Counted from the stretch's first letter, positions 7,799 through 18,575 are shown. The stretch: 64,000 nucleotides of DNA from Streptococcus oralis (GCF_023611505.1 NZ_CP097843.1:1798001-1862000); one strand, 5' to 3'. Notes: generated by a model not told the origin, from the sequence alone. Numbers and translations: made by a program.

Positions 7799-9004
7799 AT
7801 GGAATATCGAAAAATACAAGAATCATTAGAAGCATTGCAGAAGGGACGACTTGTTCTTGTTATAGACGACAAGGATAGAGAAAACGAAGGAGACTTAATT
7901 TGTTCCGCACAAGCAGCTACAACAGAAAATGTTAATTTCATGGCTACTTATGCCAAAGGATTAATTTGTATGCCTATGAGCGAAAGTTTAGCTAATCAAT
8001 TAATGCTTTCACCTATGGTTGAAAACAATACAGATAATCATAAGACTGCTTTTACAGTTTCAATTGATTATAAGGAAACGACCACAGGTATTTCTGCCGA
8101 GGAAAGAGGATTGACCGCACGTATGTGTGTCTCCGAAGATATAAGACCCTCTGATTTTCGCAGGCCAGGACACATGTTTCCTTTAATTGCGAAAAACGGT
8201 GGTGTTCTAGAAAGAAATGGACACACAGAAGCAACTGTTGATCTATTAAAATTAGCAGGACTAAAAGAGTGTGGCCTATGTTGTGAAATAATGAATCATG
8301 ATGGCAAAATGATGAGAACAGATGATTTAATTCAGTTCTCTAAGAAACACAACATTCCATTAATTACCATCAAAGAATTACAAGAATATAGAAAAGTATA
8401 TGATCAGCTGGTAGAACGAGTTTCAACTGTCAATATGCCTACTAGATACGGTAATTTTAAAGCAATTAGCTATATAGATAAACTAAATGGGGAACATCAC
8501 CTTGCTCTTATTATGGGAAATATAGAGGATGGAACCAATGTATTATGTCGGGTCCACTCTGAATGTTTAACAGGAGATGTTTTAGGCTCTTTACGGTGCG
8601 ATTGTGGACAGCAATTTGATAAAGCTATGAAAATGATTGCTGAGAATGGTTCGGGTGTCTTACTTTACTTGCGACAGGAGGGACGAGGAATTGGACTTAT
8701 CAATAAATTAAAAGCCTATCATTTACAAGATCAAGGAATGGATACGCTTGATGCCAATCTTGCGTTAGGATTTGAAGGTGATTTAAGAGAATATCACATT
8801 GGAGCACAAATGATTAAAGACCTGGGACTACAGTCACTGCATTTACTGACAAATAATCCTGACAAGGTTGAACAGTTAGAAAAATATGGAATTACCATTT
8901 CCAGTAGAATACCAATCGAAATAGAAGCTAATCCTTACGACAGTTTTTATTTAAAGACAAAGAAAAATCGAATGGGGCACATTTTAAATATGGAGGAAAA
9001 ATAA
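7799..9004 (+). CDS. ribBA: Bifunctional 3,4-dihydroxy-2-butanone 4-phosphate synthase / GTP cyclohydrolase II
   Basis: Makes both precursors of riboflavin. The N-terminal half (about residues 1-200) is DHBP synthase with DDKDRENEGDLI, the stretch RPGHMFPLIAKNGGVLERNG and the ending HNIPLITIKEL. The C-terminal half is GTP cyclohydrolase II with RVHSECLTGDVLGSLRCDCG (three zinc Cys) and LRQEGRGIGLINKLKAY. The ATG at 7799 follows AGAAAGGA at 7781-7788. An upstream in-frame ATG at 7769 overlaps ribE and lacks a ribosome binding site. ribH starts on the next base after its stop. Confidence 0.96.
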   Translation: MEYRKIQESLEALQKGRLVLVIDDKDRENEGDLICSAQAATTENVNFMATYAKGLICMPMSESLANQLMLSPMVENNTDNHKTAFTVSIDYKETTTGISAEERGLTARMCVSEDIRPSDFRRPGHMFPLIAKNGGVLERNGHTEATVDLLKLAGLKECGLCCEIMNHDGKMMRTDDLIQFSKKHNIPLITIKELQEYRKVYDQLVERVSTVNMPTRYGNFKAISYIDKLNGEHHLALIMGNIEDGTNVLCRVHSECLTGDVLGSLRCDCGQQFDKAMKMIAENGSGVLLYLRQEGRGIGLINKLKAYHLQDQGMDTLDANLALGFEGDLREYHIGAQMIKDLGLQSLHLLTNNPDKVEQLEKYGITISSRIPIEIEANPYDSFYLKTKKNRMGHILNMEEK

Positions 9005-9472
9005 ATGAAGACTTATGAAGGTAATTTAGTAGCGAACAATATTAAAATAGGCATTGTTGTAGCGAGATTTAATGAATTTATAACTTCAAAATTATTATCT
9101 GGAGCACTAGATAATCTCAAAAGAGAGAATGTAAACGAGAAAGATATCGAGGTAGCCTGGGTTCCAGGAGCTTTTGAAATACCACTGATTGCATCAAAAA
9201 TGGCAAAAAGTAACAAATATGATGCAATTATCTGCTTGGGAGCTGTCATTAGAGGTAGTACAAGTCATTATGATTATGTATGTAGCGAGGTATCTAAGGG
9301 AATCGCCCAAATCAGTTTAAATAGCGAAATCCCAGTTATGTTTGGTGTGCTAACGACAGATACAATTGAACAAGCCATAGAGCGAGCTGGTACTAAAGCA
9401 GGAAATAAGGGTTCTGAGTGTGCACAAGGAGCTATTGAAATGGTCAACCTAATTCGTACGTTAGACGCTTAG
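9005..9472 (+). CDS. ribH: 6,7-dimethyl-8-ribityllumazine synthase
   Basis: Condenses the two RibBA/RibD-derived precursors to lumazine, the RibE substrate; usually forms icosahedral capsids. The 155-residue protein shows VARFNEFIT, the [10 protein letters not shown] loop and the active-site stretch [16 protein letters not shown] with its His, plus [12 protein letters not shown]. It is the last gene of the FMN-controlled operon, adjacent to ribBA without a gap. Confidence 0.96.
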   Translation: MKTYEGNLVANNIKIGIVVARFNEFITSKLLSGALDNLKRENVNEKDIEVAWVPGAFEIPLIASKMAKSNKYDAIICLGAVIRGSTSHYDYVCSEVSKGIAQISLNSEIPVMFGVLTTDTIEQAIERAGTKAGNKGSECAQGAIEMVNLIRTLDA

Positions 9473-9523
9473 AACAGACTCTACTTTTAAGTGAATAAAG
9501 AAACTTGGCAAAATCGCAATTTA

Positions 9524-9680
9524 ATACCCTATAAAAATCATAGAGCAAACTAGGAAGCCAGTCGCAGATTGGTAAAACACAGCTTCGATGTTACAGACAA
9601 AACTGACAAAATTAGCTCAAAACACTATTTTGAGATTACTGATAAAACTGACGTGGTTTAAAGAGATTTTTGACGAGTAT
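9524..9680 (-). repeat. Degenerate BOX element
   Basis: 157 bp aligned with the intact BOX at 9798-9996: left end ATACCCTATAAAAATC, then AGAGCAAACTAGGAAGCCAG, one boxB-like stretch (GCTCAAAACACTATTTTGAG near 9615) and the right end GACGTGGTTTAAAGAGATTT followed by GAGTAT. Many substitutions and loss of the boxA core show an old copy. Confidence 0.8.
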
Positions 9681-9710
9681 TCGGAAGAAAAAAGTAAATA
9701 TTTCTATGAT

Positions 9711-9758
9711 AAAACGCATAGAATCAAGGTTTTTGAATACCTGATTTTATGCGTTTTT
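9711..9758 (+). terminator. Rho-independent terminator of the rib operon
   Basis: AAAACGCATA at 9711-9720 pairs with TATGCGTTTT at 9748-9757, extended inward by GAATCA/TGATTT, and followed by T residues. It is placed between two BOX copies, 240 bp after ribH. Confidence 0.75.
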
Positions 9759-9797
9759 CTGATTTTGAAAATTTCCCCCAGATTTTTTTGTATTTTT

Positions 9798-9996
9798 ATA
9801 CTCAATGAAAATCAAAGAGCAAACTAGGAAACTAGCCGCAGGTTGCTCAAAACACTGTTTTGAGGTTGCAGATAGAACTGACGAAGTCAGCTCAAAGCAC
9901 TGCTTTGAGGTTGTAGATAAAACTGACGAAGTCAGTTATCTATATATATACGGCAAGGCGACGTTGACGTGGTTTGAAGAGATTTTCGAAGAGTAT
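9798..9996 (-). repeat. BOX element, A-B-B-C form
   Basis: Intact 199-bp BOX repeat with two 45-bp boxB units starting at 9845 and 9890 (each containing a CAAA-ACTG-TTTG-type inverted repeat and GACGAAGTCAG) and the boxA core TACGGCAAGGCGACGTTGAC. Its right end GAGTAT touches the mutL stop codon, so mutL terminates exactly at the repeat edge. Confidence 0.93.
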
Positions 9997-11945
9997 TAAT
10001 ATTTCCCCAACTCTCGGAGGCTGGTATGATTCTCCTGAATACGTCGGAACATCTTTTCCATGTCTGACTTGGTGAAATGCACCAAAACAGGACGTCCATG
10101 GGGACAGTTATAGGGGTTATCACATTGAGAGAGCTGATAGAGGAGCTGTCTGGCTGAATGGTCATCGATACGATGGTTGGCCTTGATTGACCGCTTGCAG
10201 GACATCATGATGGCTAGCTCTGCTCGGTATTTCTTAATCGAAACTTCCTTGGTCAAGAGCAGCATGTCACACATTTCATAGATACCAGATTCGATTTCTT
10301 CCTCTGCCATCCAAATAGGATGTTCACGCAGGATGAATTGATTTTCTCCGTACTCTGCTAGAAAGACGCCCACTTCCTCCAAAAGAGGCATTCTTTCCCT
10401 GAGACGCAGGGCATCATCCGCAGGAAATTCAAAGATATAGGGAACTAGGAGTTGTTGCTGGCTCTGGTCAACATTCCCAATACTTTCTCGATATTCCTCA
10501 TATTTGACCCGTTCCTGAGCGGCGTGCTGGTCTATGATGTAGAGCCCATCTCGACCTTGGGCAAAGAGATAGGTCCCGTGCATTTGCCCGAAAAATTCCA
10601 ATTCTGGAAAGCTTGACGATTCTTCTCGCTCCAGCTTATCATAAGCCTTATCGAGACTAGCAAGGTCCAACTCTGGATGGTCTAATTGGTCATAGTTAGC
10701 AGGCTTTCTCTCTGCAAAATGCAGTTTTACTGGCTTAGTCAACTGGTCCAAGGTTTCCTTAGCAAACAGGGTTAAATCCTGCCCTTCCTCAGTTAATTCA
10801 ACCTGATGATCAGCCACCTCAGCTTGACAAGGTCTTGAGAGTTCTGTTTTTTCATAGTAGAGCGTATTTTCTTTGAGTGGGAGAATGGTCTGTTCTACCT
10901 TTTGACGATTGCGCACGGTCGACTTGGCAAGATTTTCCAAGGCATCAGGTATCAAGGTTTGTTCCTTAAGACTCTTTGCGATGGCTTCTGAGACAAGTGC
11001 CATCAGTTCTCTTTCCTTAGAAATCCGCACTTCTTGCTTGGTTGGATGCACATTGACATCAGCTAGATAGGGGTCGATATGGATGTGAATGACAGCCAGT
11101 GGAAAACGCCCTACCATGAGCTTGCTTCCGTAACCGTCAAGAATAGCGCGATTTAGTAGAAAGTTCTTGATATAACGGCCATTGATGAAGAGGCTGATAT
11201 AGTTGCGATTAGCTCGAGTTAACTCAGGCAGAGACACAAAACCTGTAATTTCGAAATCTAAGTCAGAGTTCTCAATTTCAATCATCTTCTTGGCACTCGC
11301 CAAACCGTAAATCCCTGCGATGGCTTGGCGTAGTTGACCAGTCCCTGCTGTCCGCGTCATTTCCTTGCCATCACTGATTAAACTAAAAGAAATCTCAGGA
11401 TGAGCCAATCCCAGACGGTTGACAATATCAATGATATGAGACAGCTCCGCTTGCTGGCTCTTCATATACTTGAGGCGGGCAGGTGTGTTGAAAAAGAGGT
11501 CCTCTACACAAACCTTAGTCCCCACAGGACTAGTCGCTGGGATGACTTCCTCAACTTCTCCCCCACGCGCAACGAGCTTGGTCCCATGACTCGCACCATC
11601 CACCGCCGTCAACAAAGTCAAAACACTGACAGACGCGATAGAAGGCAGGGCTTCACCACGAAAACCAAGCGTCCGAATCCGAAAGAGATCTGCTTGATTT
11701 TTTATCTTACTGGTCGCATGGCGACGCAAGGCCAATTCCACCTCATCGTGGGCAATTCCATGACCATTATCTGTTATTTGGATTTTCTTAAGACCAGCTT
11801 CCTCAATCTCAATGATAATCTGGCTAGAACCCGCGTCGATAGCATTTTCTACCAACTCTTTGACCACACTGGCAGGACGTTCAATGACTTCTCCTGCCGC
11901 GATCTGGTTTGCCAGCACCTCTGGCAATTCAATAATATGAGACAT
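9996..11945 (-). CDS. mutL: DNA mismatch repair protein MutL (HexB)
   Basis: ATPase that couples mismatch recognition by MutS/HexA to strand excision. The N-terminal GHKL ATPase shows [18 protein letters not shown] and [16 protein letters not shown]. The C-terminal domain has [13 protein letters not shown] and [11 protein letters not shown], matching the endonuclease-type DQHA(x2)E(x4)E and CPHGRP motifs found in bacteria without MutH. The 649-residue length is standard for streptococcal HexB. The stop codon is formed at the edge of a BOX element. mutS lies 1.1 kb away on the same strand, separated by two plus-strand genes. Confidence 0.96.
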   Translation of the reverse strand: MSHIIELPEVLANQIAAGEVIERPASVVKELVENAIDAGSSQIIIEIEEAGLKKIQITDNGHGIAHDEVELALRRHATSKIKNQADLFRIRTLGFRGEALPSIASVSVLTLLTAVDGASHGTKLVARGGEVEEVIPATSPVGTKVCVEDLFFNTPARLKYMKSQQAELSHIIDIVNRLGLAHPEISFSLISDGKEMTRTAGTGQLRQAIAGIYGLASAKKMIEIENSDLDFEITGFVSLPELTRANRNYISLFINGRYIKNFLLNRAILDGYGSKLMVGRFPLAVIHIHIDPYLADVNVHPTKQEVRISKERELMALVSEAIAKSLKEQTLIPDALENLAKSTVRNRQKVEQTILPLKENTLYYEKTELSRPCQAEVADHQVELTEEGQDLTLFAKETLDQLTKPVKLHFAERKPANYDQLDHPELDLASLDKAYDKLEREESSSFPELEFFGQMHGTYLFAQGRDGLYIIDQHAAQERVKYEEYRESIGNVDQSQQQLLVPYIFEFPADDALRLRERMPLLEEVGVFLAEYGENQFILREHPIWMAEEEIESGIYEMCDMLLLTKEVSIKKYRAELAIMMSCKRSIKANHRIDDHSARQLLYQLSQCDNPYNCPHGRPVLVHFTKSDMEKMFRRIQENHTSLRELGKY

Positions 11946-12153
11946 CTTTCAGCCCCTTTCTGTATCTATTTTCCTAGAAATTGATTAGTGCTATTATACC
12001 ATATTTCAGATACTATCAGAAAAAGCAAATACCACATAGACTCCAAATCTCTCCACATAGACAAAAGCTCTTGCCATGGGTCGTAAAATAGTGTTTAATA
12101 AAGGTGTACAGGAAGTGATCACAATCTTGTATAACTGAAAAGGAGGGAAATTT

Positions 12154-12594
12154 ATGAAAGTAGAACTACAGATTAAGGAGACTTACGAGGAGGAAAAGCT
12201 AATTATCCAAGCACCTCAGCCGACCGAAAAAGTCCAGAAAGTCATCGAGTTCGCAGAAAATCTTGACCAAAAAGAAACAATCAAAGGAAAGATTGATGGT
12301 CAGGTCTATCTAGTTGAAATTGGCAAGATTCAGCGCTTCTATATCGAGAATCGAAAGGTTCTAGCAGAAACGTCGAGTCAGACCTACAGCATTGATTTGC
12401 GACTCTATCAAGTTCTTGAAATTCTACCGACCACTTTTATCCAAATTTCCCAATCTGAAATCGTCAATATCAACTCCATCTCTCATCTCAAGCTCACCCC
12501 CAACGGTCTGGTAGAAATCTTTCTAAAAAATGAAAGATTCACCTACTCTTCACGGCGTTACCTAAAAACCATCAAGGAGAAATTAGAACTATGA
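12154..12594 (+). CDS. LytTR-domain DNA-binding regulator
   Basis: 146-residue protein with a C-terminal LytTR domain (about residues 50-146): FYIENRKVLAETSSQTYSID, FIQISQSEIVNINSI and FTYSSRRYLKTIK match the fold. The N-terminal 50 residues are charged and contain no receiver domain. Small LytTR regulators paired with a membrane partner form the LytTR regulatory systems known in streptococci, where the membrane protein restrains the regulator. AAAAGGAGGG precedes the ATG. Its stop overlaps the start of the DUF3021 gene by four bases, so the two are coupled. Confidence 0.88.
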   Translation: MKVELQIKETYEEEKLIIQAPQPTEKVQKVIEFAENLDQKETIKGKIDGQVYLVEIGKIQRFYIENRKVLAETSSQTYSIDLRLYQVLEILPTTFIQISQSEIVNINSISHLKLTPNGLVEIFLKNERFTYSSRRYLKTIKEKLEL

Positions 12595-13049
12595 AAAAAC
12601 AAATCTTTCACGATGCTGCTGCTGGTGTTCTTATCGGCCTCATCCTCTCTATCCTCTTTTCACTCATGTATGCACCAAATACCTATGCCCCACTGAGTCC
12701 CGAGTCTCTTATCGGCCAAGTGATGGTTCAACATCAGGTTCATGGTGCCCTGGTCTTGCTCTACTGCACGATTATCTGGTCAGCTATCGGCGTTCTCTTT
12801 AGCTTTGGCAGCCGCTTATTCAACCGTGACTGGAGCCTGCTCCGTGCCACACTTTCCCATTTCTTCCTCATGCTGGCTGGCTTTGTCCCACTGGCAACTC
12901 TGGCTGGTTGGTTCCCCTTCCACTGGACCTTCTATCTCCAGCTCATTCCAGAGTTTACGATTGTCTACCTCATCATCTGGGCTATTCTCTATAAAAGAGA
13001 AGCTAAAAAAGTAGACCACATCAATCAACTCTTGGCTCATAAAAAGTAA
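12591..13049 (+). CDS. DUF3021-family membrane protein, probable partner of the LytTR regulator
   Basis: 152-residue protein with four predicted transmembrane segments (roughly residues 10-28, 45-68, 82-105, 115-135) and a basic tail KREAKKVDHINQLLAHKK. DUF3021 proteins occur almost always downstream of LytTR regulators. In characterised LytTR regulatory systems the membrane member inhibits the regulator, which is the likely role here. The four-base overlap with the upstream gene supports a functional pair. No ligand can be predicted. Confidence 0.82.
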   Translation: MKKQIFHDAAAGVLIGLILSILFSLMYAPNTYAPLSPESLIGQVMVQHQVHGALVLLYCTIIWSAIGVLFSFGSRLFNRDWSLLRATLSHFFLMLAGFVPLATLAGWFPFHWTFYLQLIPEFTIVYLIIWAILYKREAKKVDHINQLLAHKK

Positions 13050-13055
13050 TAGAGA

Positions 13056-13091
13056 AATCCCATTCACAAAGGCGCGAGTGGGATTCTTTTT
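13056..13091 (+). terminator. Terminator after the LytTR/DUF3021 pair, convergent with mutS
   Basis: AATCCCATTC (13057-13066) pairs with GAGTGGGATT (13076-13085), followed by CTTTTT. It lies between convergent genes and touches the mutS stop codon. Confidence 0.78.
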
Positions 13092-15624
13092 ATAATTTTT
13101 GTTTGAACTCAACTAAGACATTCATAGCCTGCATAGGTGTCATATTGTACACATCCAGTTTAGCTAATTCTTCTAGAATAGGATGATCTTCAGGCGCATC
13201 AAAGAGTGACATCTGCTCTGTGACAGCACTTGTTTCTCTCATCGGAGCAGGACTTTCCGTCCCTTGACTCTCCAGTTGAGTCAAAATCTTATCTGCTCTT
13301 GCTAAAAGTTCTACTGGCAAGCCAGCAATCTTAGCAACATGGATACCGTAGGATTTGTCAGCTGGCCCTGGTTCGATCTTGTGAAGGAAGGTGACCTGCC
13401 CATCCTGCTCCAAGGTTGCCACATGAACATTGACCAAGTGTTCCAAGCTAGACTCCAGACTGGTCAACTCATGGTAGTGGGTCGCAAAGAGGGTTTTGGC
13501 TCCGATATGTTCATGAATGTATTCGATGATGGATTGGGCAAGAGCCATCCCGTCATAAGTCGCAGTTCCCCGTCCTAACTCATCAAAGAGAATCAAGGAA
13601 TCCTTGGTCGCATGCGAAATGGCATTGTTGGCCTCCATCATCTCTACCATGAAGGTTGATTGACCTGAAACCAAGTCATCTGCTGCTCCAATGCGAGTAA
13701 AGATAGCATCGAAAATAGGCAAATGGGCGCTCTCAGCCGGCACATACGAGCCTAGCTGGGCCATAACCGCTGTTATGGCTAGCTGACGCATGTAGGTAGA
13801 CTTCCCACTCATGTTTGGCCCTGTGATTAGCTGAATACTCGTATCTTCTGACATCTGAATGGTATTTGGAATATAAGTCTGAGCCCCCATAACCTTTTCA
13901 ACGACAGCATGACGTCCTTTCTGGATATTGATTTGTGAGTCCTCTCCAAACTCAGGTCGGATCAAATGCTGGGTTTCAGCCACAACTGCTAAACTCTGCA
14001 AGACATCGACCGTCGCAATTCCTTGGGCTAAAGCCTGTAAACGCTGGATGTACTTGCTGACTTCCTCACGGATACGCATAAAGATTTCGTACTCTAGGTT
14101 GGCTGACTTCTCACGCGCCTCCAACATATCTCCCTCAATACGAGCTAATTCCTCGGTTCCAAAGCGTTCCGAGTTTTTCAGGGTCGCCTTGCGGAAAAAG
14201 TGGGCTGGCACATTTCCCAGTTGCGAATTGGTCACATGGAAATAGTAGCCATCCTTTTTATTGTAGTCAATCTTAAGCGTGCTGATACCAGAGTTTTCTC
14301 TCTCCTTAGCCTCAATCTCAGCAATCCAGCCAGTCCCTTCTCTGAGTACTCGGCGGTATTTATCCAAGGTCTCATCAAATCCAGTTCGGATAATGCCACC
14401 TTCTGTAATCACATGAGGGGCCTCAGGAGCAATCGCTGCGCTAATCAAGCTCTCCAACTCTGGAATGGCATCCAACTGTGCGATGAGATAGGCCAGAGCA
14501 GGTTGCTCCATTCCCTCTAAAATCGCTCGAATCCGTGGCACACTAGATAAGGTAGTCGCTAACTGCAAGAGATCCTTGGGATTGGTTTTGCCAAAAGAAA
14601 CCCGACTAGCCAAGCGTTCAATATCATAAACTCCCTTGAGACTGTCCGTTAAATCACTACGCTCAAAGAAGTGGTCAAGAAAGACCTGCACCACCTCTTG
14701 ACGCTGGACGATTCGCTCCTTATCAATCAAGGGACGATGAATCCAAGAACGTAAGAGCCGCATACCCATAGCCGTTTTGGTTTCATCCAAAAGCCAGAAA
14801 AGACTGCCTTGCTTCTTGCCTGAACGGGCATTCTCAACCAAATCCAGACTAGCCTTGGTCGCATAGTCCATCTGTAAGAAATCTTTGATTTCATAGCGAA
14901 TAACTGGTTTAAGATGATTCAATTCCCGCATCTGGGTACGGTGGACATACTGGAGCAGCTTACTAGCTGCCGCTTGCTCCACAGCTGCCAAGCGCGAATC
15001 CAGTAGATGGACATCCTCAAAGGATTCTTTTTCATAAGAAAGAACCAAATTCATCTGTCGACTGAGGATTTGCTCTTCTTCGTCTGACAAGTCATAACCC
15101 AGTACCACTTCTCGGGCTTTGAGGTTACGGATTTCCCCACAAACTAGCGTAAAATCCAATAAACCAGTCACATAAAAGTCACCCGTCACCAGATCCATAT
15201 AAGCCAGACCAAATTGATTGCCATCACGATCTAAGGAAACCAAGAAATTATTCTGACTATCGGGCTTACTGCTATCGACGACCGTTCCAGGCGTGATGAC
15301 CTGGACCACCTCTCGCTTGACAACACCGACTGCTTGTTTGGGATCTTCCATCTGCTCGGCTATGGCCACCTTATAGCCCTGCTCGATCAATACGTCGATA
15401 TACTGCTGGGCAGAATGATAGGGGACACCTGCCATGGGTATCGGATTTTCTGCATTTTTATTCCTACTCGTTAAGGAAATTTCTAAAATCTGTGCTGCAT
15501 TGATTGCATCTTCATAGAACAACTCGTAAAAATCACCCATCCGAAAAAGCAAAAAAGCATCTGGGTATTGTTTTTTAATATCCACATACTGTTGCATGCC
15601 GGGTGATAGCTTTTCTGTTGCCAT
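13090..15624 (-). CDS. mutS: DNA mismatch repair protein MutS (HexA)
   Basis: Mismatch sensor of the Hex system. The N-terminus has the mismatch-reading motif GDFYELF near residue 34. The ATPase domain has GPNMSGKST (Walker A), [13 protein letters not shown] (Walker B/signature) and ATHYHEL. From the ATG at 15624 the product is 844 residues, the length I recall for pneumococcal HexA. An upstream in-frame start at 15663 is less likely because family similarity begins at [10 protein letters not shown]. It is downstream of argR on the same strand with a gap of about 50 bases. Confidence 0.96.
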   Translation of the reverse strand: MATEKLSPGMQQYVDIKKQYPDAFLLFRMGDFYELFYEDAINAAQILEISLTSRNKNAENPIPMAGVPYHSAQQYIDVLIEQGYKVAIAEQMEDPKQAVGVVKREVVQVITPGTVVDSSKPDSQNNFLVSLDRDGNQFGLAYMDLVTGDFYVTGLLDFTLVCGEIRNLKAREVVLGYDLSDEEEQILSRQMNLVLSYEKESFEDVHLLDSRLAAVEQAAASKLLQYVHRTQMRELNHLKPVIRYEIKDFLQMDYATKASLDLVENARSGKKQGSLFWLLDETKTAMGMRLLRSWIHRPLIDKERIVQRQEVVQVFLDHFFERSDLTDSLKGVYDIERLASRVSFGKTNPKDLLQLATTLSSVPRIRAILEGMEQPALAYLIAQLDAIPELESLISAAIAPEAPHVITEGGIIRTGFDETLDKYRRVLREGTGWIAEIEAKERENSGISTLKIDYNKKDGYYFHVTNSQLGNVPAHFFRKATLKNSERFGTEELARIEGDMLEAREKSANLEYEIFMRIREEVSKYIQRLQALAQGIATVDVLQSLAVVAETQHLIRPEFGEDSQINIQKGRHAVVEKVMGAQTYIPNTIQMSEDTSIQLITGPNMSGKSTYMRQLAITAVMAQLGSYVPAESAHLPIFDAIFTRIGAADDLVSGQSTFMVEMMEANNAISHATKDSLILFDELGRGTATYDGMALAQSIIEYIHEHIGAKTLFATHYHELTSLESSLEHLVNVHVATLEQDGQVTFLHKIEPGPADKSYGIHVAKIAGLPVELLARADKILTQLESQGTESPAPMRETSAVTEQMSLFDAPEDHPILEELAKLDVYNMTPMQAMNVLVEFKQKL

Positions 15625-15674
15625 TTTCCGTCTCTCCTTGCTAAAAATAAGTCTTGAGAGCAACTCCCAAGACC

Positions 15675-16121
15675 TTATTTATCTTTCATCAAATCTAGCA
15701 AACGATCTTCCATCAGCTTGGCAACGTGCTGGTCTCGACAAATAACCAATAAGGTATTAGCACCAGCAACCGTTCCTAAAATCCATTCATCCTTGTTTGC
15801 ATCTACAATGTTTGCTAAGACTGCAGCTTCTCCAAGTTTGGTATGAAGTACCAAGGTGAACTCTGCTCTTGCAACTCCTTCTAAATGATGAGACAAAAAC
15901 TCAACTAAATCAATCTTATCTGTCTCATTTGCTAGTACATAATACACCATATCATTTTTCTTAACCTTGGTCAAGCCGATTTCACGCAAATCACGTGACA
16001 AAGTCGTTTGTGTCACATAAACATTACGAGCTTCTAAACGATCTTGAATCTCTTTTTGTGTCCCAAGTTTTTCTTCGGTGATCATCTTTTTAATCAATTG
16101 ATGCCGTTCTCTTTTTCTCAT
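15675..16121 (-). CDS. argR: ArgR-family arginine repressor
   Basis: 148-residue transcriptional regulator with an N-terminal winged helix ([34 protein letters not shown]). The C-terminal arginine-binding hexamerisation domain contains [15 protein letters not shown]. It normally represses arginine biosynthesis or activates catabolism in response to arginine. It is divergent from argS, and the 154-bp AT-rich gap is where its operator would be expected (TGAATATTTATAAC near 16135 is half-ARG-box-like). Streptococci carry several ArgR paralogues; which one this is cannot be told. Confidence 0.9.
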   Translation of the reverse strand: MRKRERHQLIKKMITEEKLGTQKEIQDRLEARNVYVTQTTLSRDLREIGLTKVKKNDMVYYVLANETDKIDLVEFLSHHLEGVARAEFTLVLHTKLGEAAVLANIVDANKDEWILGTVAGANTLLVICRDQHVAKLMEDRLLDLMKDK

Positions 16122-16275
16122 ATTATCCTCTTAAGTGAATATTTATAACAAGTTTTACATTTATTTTATAACTACATTATACCAAAAAAACTAGATAATT
16201 CAAAAAAATTCTTTTCTTTCTCAAAAAATGTAGTAAATTGTGTTAAAATAGTAAAAAAGCCCAAAAGGAGCCCTT

Positions 16276-17967
16276 ATGAATACAAAAGAATTGATTGCTA
16301 GCGAGTTGGCTAGCGTCATTGATAGCCTGGACCAAGAGGCTATTTTAAATTTACTGGAAACACCTAAAAACTCAGAAATGGGAGACATCGCCTTCCCTGC
16401 CTTTTCTCTAGCAAAGGTCGAGCGTAAAGCTCCGCAAATGATTGCAGCAGATATTGCTGAAAAAATCAATAGTCAAGCCTTTGAAAAGGTTGTTGCTACA
16501 GGACCTTACGTCAACTTTTTCCTTGATAAAAGTGCTATTTCGGCTCAAGTATTACAGGATGTTATCACTGAAAAAGAGCACTATGCTGACCAAACCATTG
16601 GCAAGCAAGAAAATGTCGTTATCGATATGTCTAGTCCCAACATCGCTAAACCATTTTCTATTGGTCACCTGCGCTCAACGGTTATCGGAGATAGCTTATC
16701 ACATATTTTCCAAAAAATCGGCTATCAAACGGTCAAGGTCAACCACCTAGGAGACTGGGGAAAACAGTTTGGAATGTTGATTGTTGCCTACAAGAAATGG
16801 GGAAATGAGGAAGCCGTTAAAGCGCATCCAATCGATGAACTTCTTAAACTCTACGTTCGCATCAATGCTGAAGCTGAAAAAGACCCTAGCTTGGATGAAG
16901 AAGCACGCGAATGGTTCCGCAAACTGGAGAATGGAGATGAGGAAGCCCTCGCTCTCTGGCAATGGTTCCGTGATGAAAGTTTAGTGGAATTCAACCGCCT
17001 TTACAATGAATTGCAAGTCGAATTTGACAGCTACAACGGGGAAGCCTTTTACAATGATAAGATGGATGCTGTTGTAGACATTCTCGCTGAAAAAGGACTT
17101 CTTGTTGAGTCAGAGGGAGCCCAAGTTGTCAATCTTGAGAAATATGGAATTGAACATCCAGCCCTTATCAAAAAATCTGATGGTGCAACTCTCTATATCA
17201 CACGTGACTTAGCTGCAGCCCTTTACCGTAAAAACGAATACCAATTTGCAAAATCCATCTATGTTGTTGGTCAAGAGCAATCTGCCCACTTCAAACAACT
17301 CAAGGCAGTACTACAAGAGATGGGCTACGATTGGAGTCAAGACATTGTCCATGTTCCATTTGGATTGGTAACAAAAGAAGGGAAAAAACTCTCTACTCGT
17401 AAAGGAAATGTCATCTTGCTAGAGCCTACTATTGCAGAGGCTGTTAGTCGTGCCAAGGCCCAAATCGAAGCGAAAAATCCTGAGTTAGAAAATAAAGACC
17501 AGGTTGCCCACGCTGTTGGAGTTGGGGCTATCAAGTTCTATGATCTTAAAACCGACCGTACAAATGGATATGACTTCGACCTTGAAGCTATGGTATCCTT
17601 TGAAGGAGAAACTGGGCCTTACGTTCAATACGCCTACGCTCGTATCCAATCTATCTTGCGCAAAGCCGATTTTAAACCAAATACAGCTGGCAACTACAGC
17701 CTGAATGATGCTGAAAGCTGGGAAATCATTAAACTACTCCAAGACTTCCCACGTATTATCAATCGTGCAGCAGATAACTTTGAACCTTCTATCATTGCGA
17801 AATTTGCGATTAGTTTGGCTCAAGCATTTAACAAATATTATGCACATACACGTATCCTAGATGAAAGTTCTGAGCGCGACAGTCGTCTAGCTCTCAGCTA
17901 CGCAACCGCAGTCGTCCTCAAAGAAGCTCTTCGTTTGCTCGGAGTAGAGGCACCGGAGAAGATGTAA
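16276..17967 (+). CDS. argS: Arginyl-tRNA synthetase
   Basis: Class I aminoacyl-tRNA synthetase charging tRNA-Arg. The 563-residue protein has the N-terminal additional domain, the HIGH-type motif [14 protein letters not shown] near residue 132 preceded by SSPNIAKPF, and the KMSKS-like [12 protein letters not shown] near residue 375. It ends with the usual all-helical DALR anticodon-binding domain ([23 protein letters not shown]). AAAGGAG precedes the ATG. It is divergent from argR. Confidence 0.97.
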   Translation: MNTKELIASELASVIDSLDQEAILNLLETPKNSEMGDIAFPAFSLAKVERKAPQMIAADIAEKINSQAFEKVVATGPYVNFFLDKSAISAQVLQDVITEKEHYADQTIGKQENVVIDMSSPNIAKPFSIGHLRSTVIGDSLSHIFQKIGYQTVKVNHLGDWGKQFGMLIVAYKKWGNEEAVKAHPIDELLKLYVRINAEAEKDPSLDEEAREWFRKLENGDEEALALWQWFRDESLVEFNRLYNELQVEFDSYNGEAFYNDKMDAVVDILAEKGLLVESEGAQVVNLEKYGIEHPALIKKSDGATLYITRDLAAALYRKNEYQFAKSIYVVGQEQSAHFKQLKAVLQEMGYDWSQDIVHVPFGLVTKEGKKLSTRKGNVILLEPTIAEAVSRAKAQIEAKNPELENKDQVAHAVGVGAIKFYDLKTDRTNGYDFDLEAMVSFEGETGPYVQYAYARIQSILRKADFKPNTAGNYSLNDAESWEIIKLLQDFPRIINRAADNFEPSIIAKFAISLAQAFNKYYAHTRILDESSERDSRLALSYATAVVLKEALRLLGVEAPEKM

Positions 17968-17976
17968 ATCGCCAAA

Positions 17977-18050
17977 GTTACTTGATTGCAAAGCAATCTA
18001 AGTAACTAACACCAAATCCTATCAGGGATTTGGCTTGGCGCTTCACTAGT
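17977..18050 (+). repeat. Structured 74-bp repeat, copy 1
   Basis: Begins GTTACTTGATTGCAAAGCAA and ends GGCGCTTCACTAGT. It holds two hairpins: GTTACTT...AAGTAAC with inner ATTGC/GCAAT, and CCAAATCC...GGGATTTGG. It starts nine bases after the argS stop. The second copy lies about 200 bp downstream. I do not recognise it as BOX or RUP. Confidence 0.7.
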
Positions 18051-18087
18051 AAAGAAACATAAATATTCTCGATTTATGTTTCTTTAC
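18049..18087 (+). repeat. Perfect 15-bp inverted repeat
   Basis: GTAAAGAAACATAAA at 18049-18063 and TTTATGTTTCTTTAC at 18073-18087 with a nine-base loop. No T tract follows, so it is not a classical terminator, although it could stop or stabilise the argS mRNA. It directly adjoins repeat copy 1. Confidence 0.75.
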
Positions 18088-18175
18088 GTCGTAACCAGAG
18101 ACACTTGCCTAAACACCTCACTAAATTGGTCAATCAAATCTATTAATTAGTTTAAGGGCTGGTCGTAATCTTCAA

Positions 18176-18249
18176 GTCACTTGAATGCAAGTCAATCTAA
18201 GCAACGAATGTCAAAGCCTATCATAGATTTGGTTAGGCGCTTCACTAAT
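18176..18249 (+). repeat. Structured 74-bp repeat, copy 2 (degenerate)
   Basis: Begins GTCACTTGAATGCAAGTCAA and ends GGCGCTTCACTAAT, colinear with copy 1 with scattered substitutions. The hairpin-forming complementarity seen in copy 1 is largely lost. It ends 45 bp before the start of the next gene. Confidence 0.68.
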
Positions 18250-18294
18250 TCGATCTATTCACTACTATTTCTTTATCATACATGGAGATTTCCT

Positions 18295-18540
18295 ATGAGC
18301 CAATATGCTTATATCCTCGTTATAATTAGCTTGGTTTTCCTTTTTCTGCTCAATAAGTACGAGAAAGAAAGACTGCAAAAGCTCTACCAAGAGCAACTCT
18401 TGAAGGATGAAATATTTAAGGCTGACATCAAAGAGAAAATTCACACGACTGACAACATCAATGATGTCATTGCACATATCAATAAAACTTACCATCTGGG
18501 AATGTTGCTCTCAAAAGACGTCACAGATCAATTGAAATAA
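18295..18540 (+). CDS. Small single-pass membrane protein
   Basis: 81-residue protein: an N-terminal transmembrane helix (MSQYAYILVIISLVFLFLLN) followed by a charged, probably coiled or helical cytoplasmic part (KYEKERLQKLYQEQ). It ends in VIAHINKTYHLGMLLSKDVT. TGGAGAT precedes the ATG at 18295; the frame is open further upstream through repeat copy 2, which I treat as non-coding. A strong terminator follows. No function recognised. Confidence 0.7.
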   Translation: MSQYAYILVIISLVFLFLLNKYEKERLQKLYQEQLLKDEIFKADIKEKIHTTDNINDVIAHINKTYHLGMLLSKDVTDQLK

Positions 18541-18542
18541 TC

Positions 18543-18575
18543 AAAATCCGAGAAGCTTTCTTCTCGGATTTTTAT
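18543..18575 (+). terminator. Rho-independent terminator
   Basis: AATCCGAGAA (18545-18554) pairs with TTCTCGGATT (18561-18570), followed by TTTATT. It directly follows the small membrane protein gene. Confidence 0.85.
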
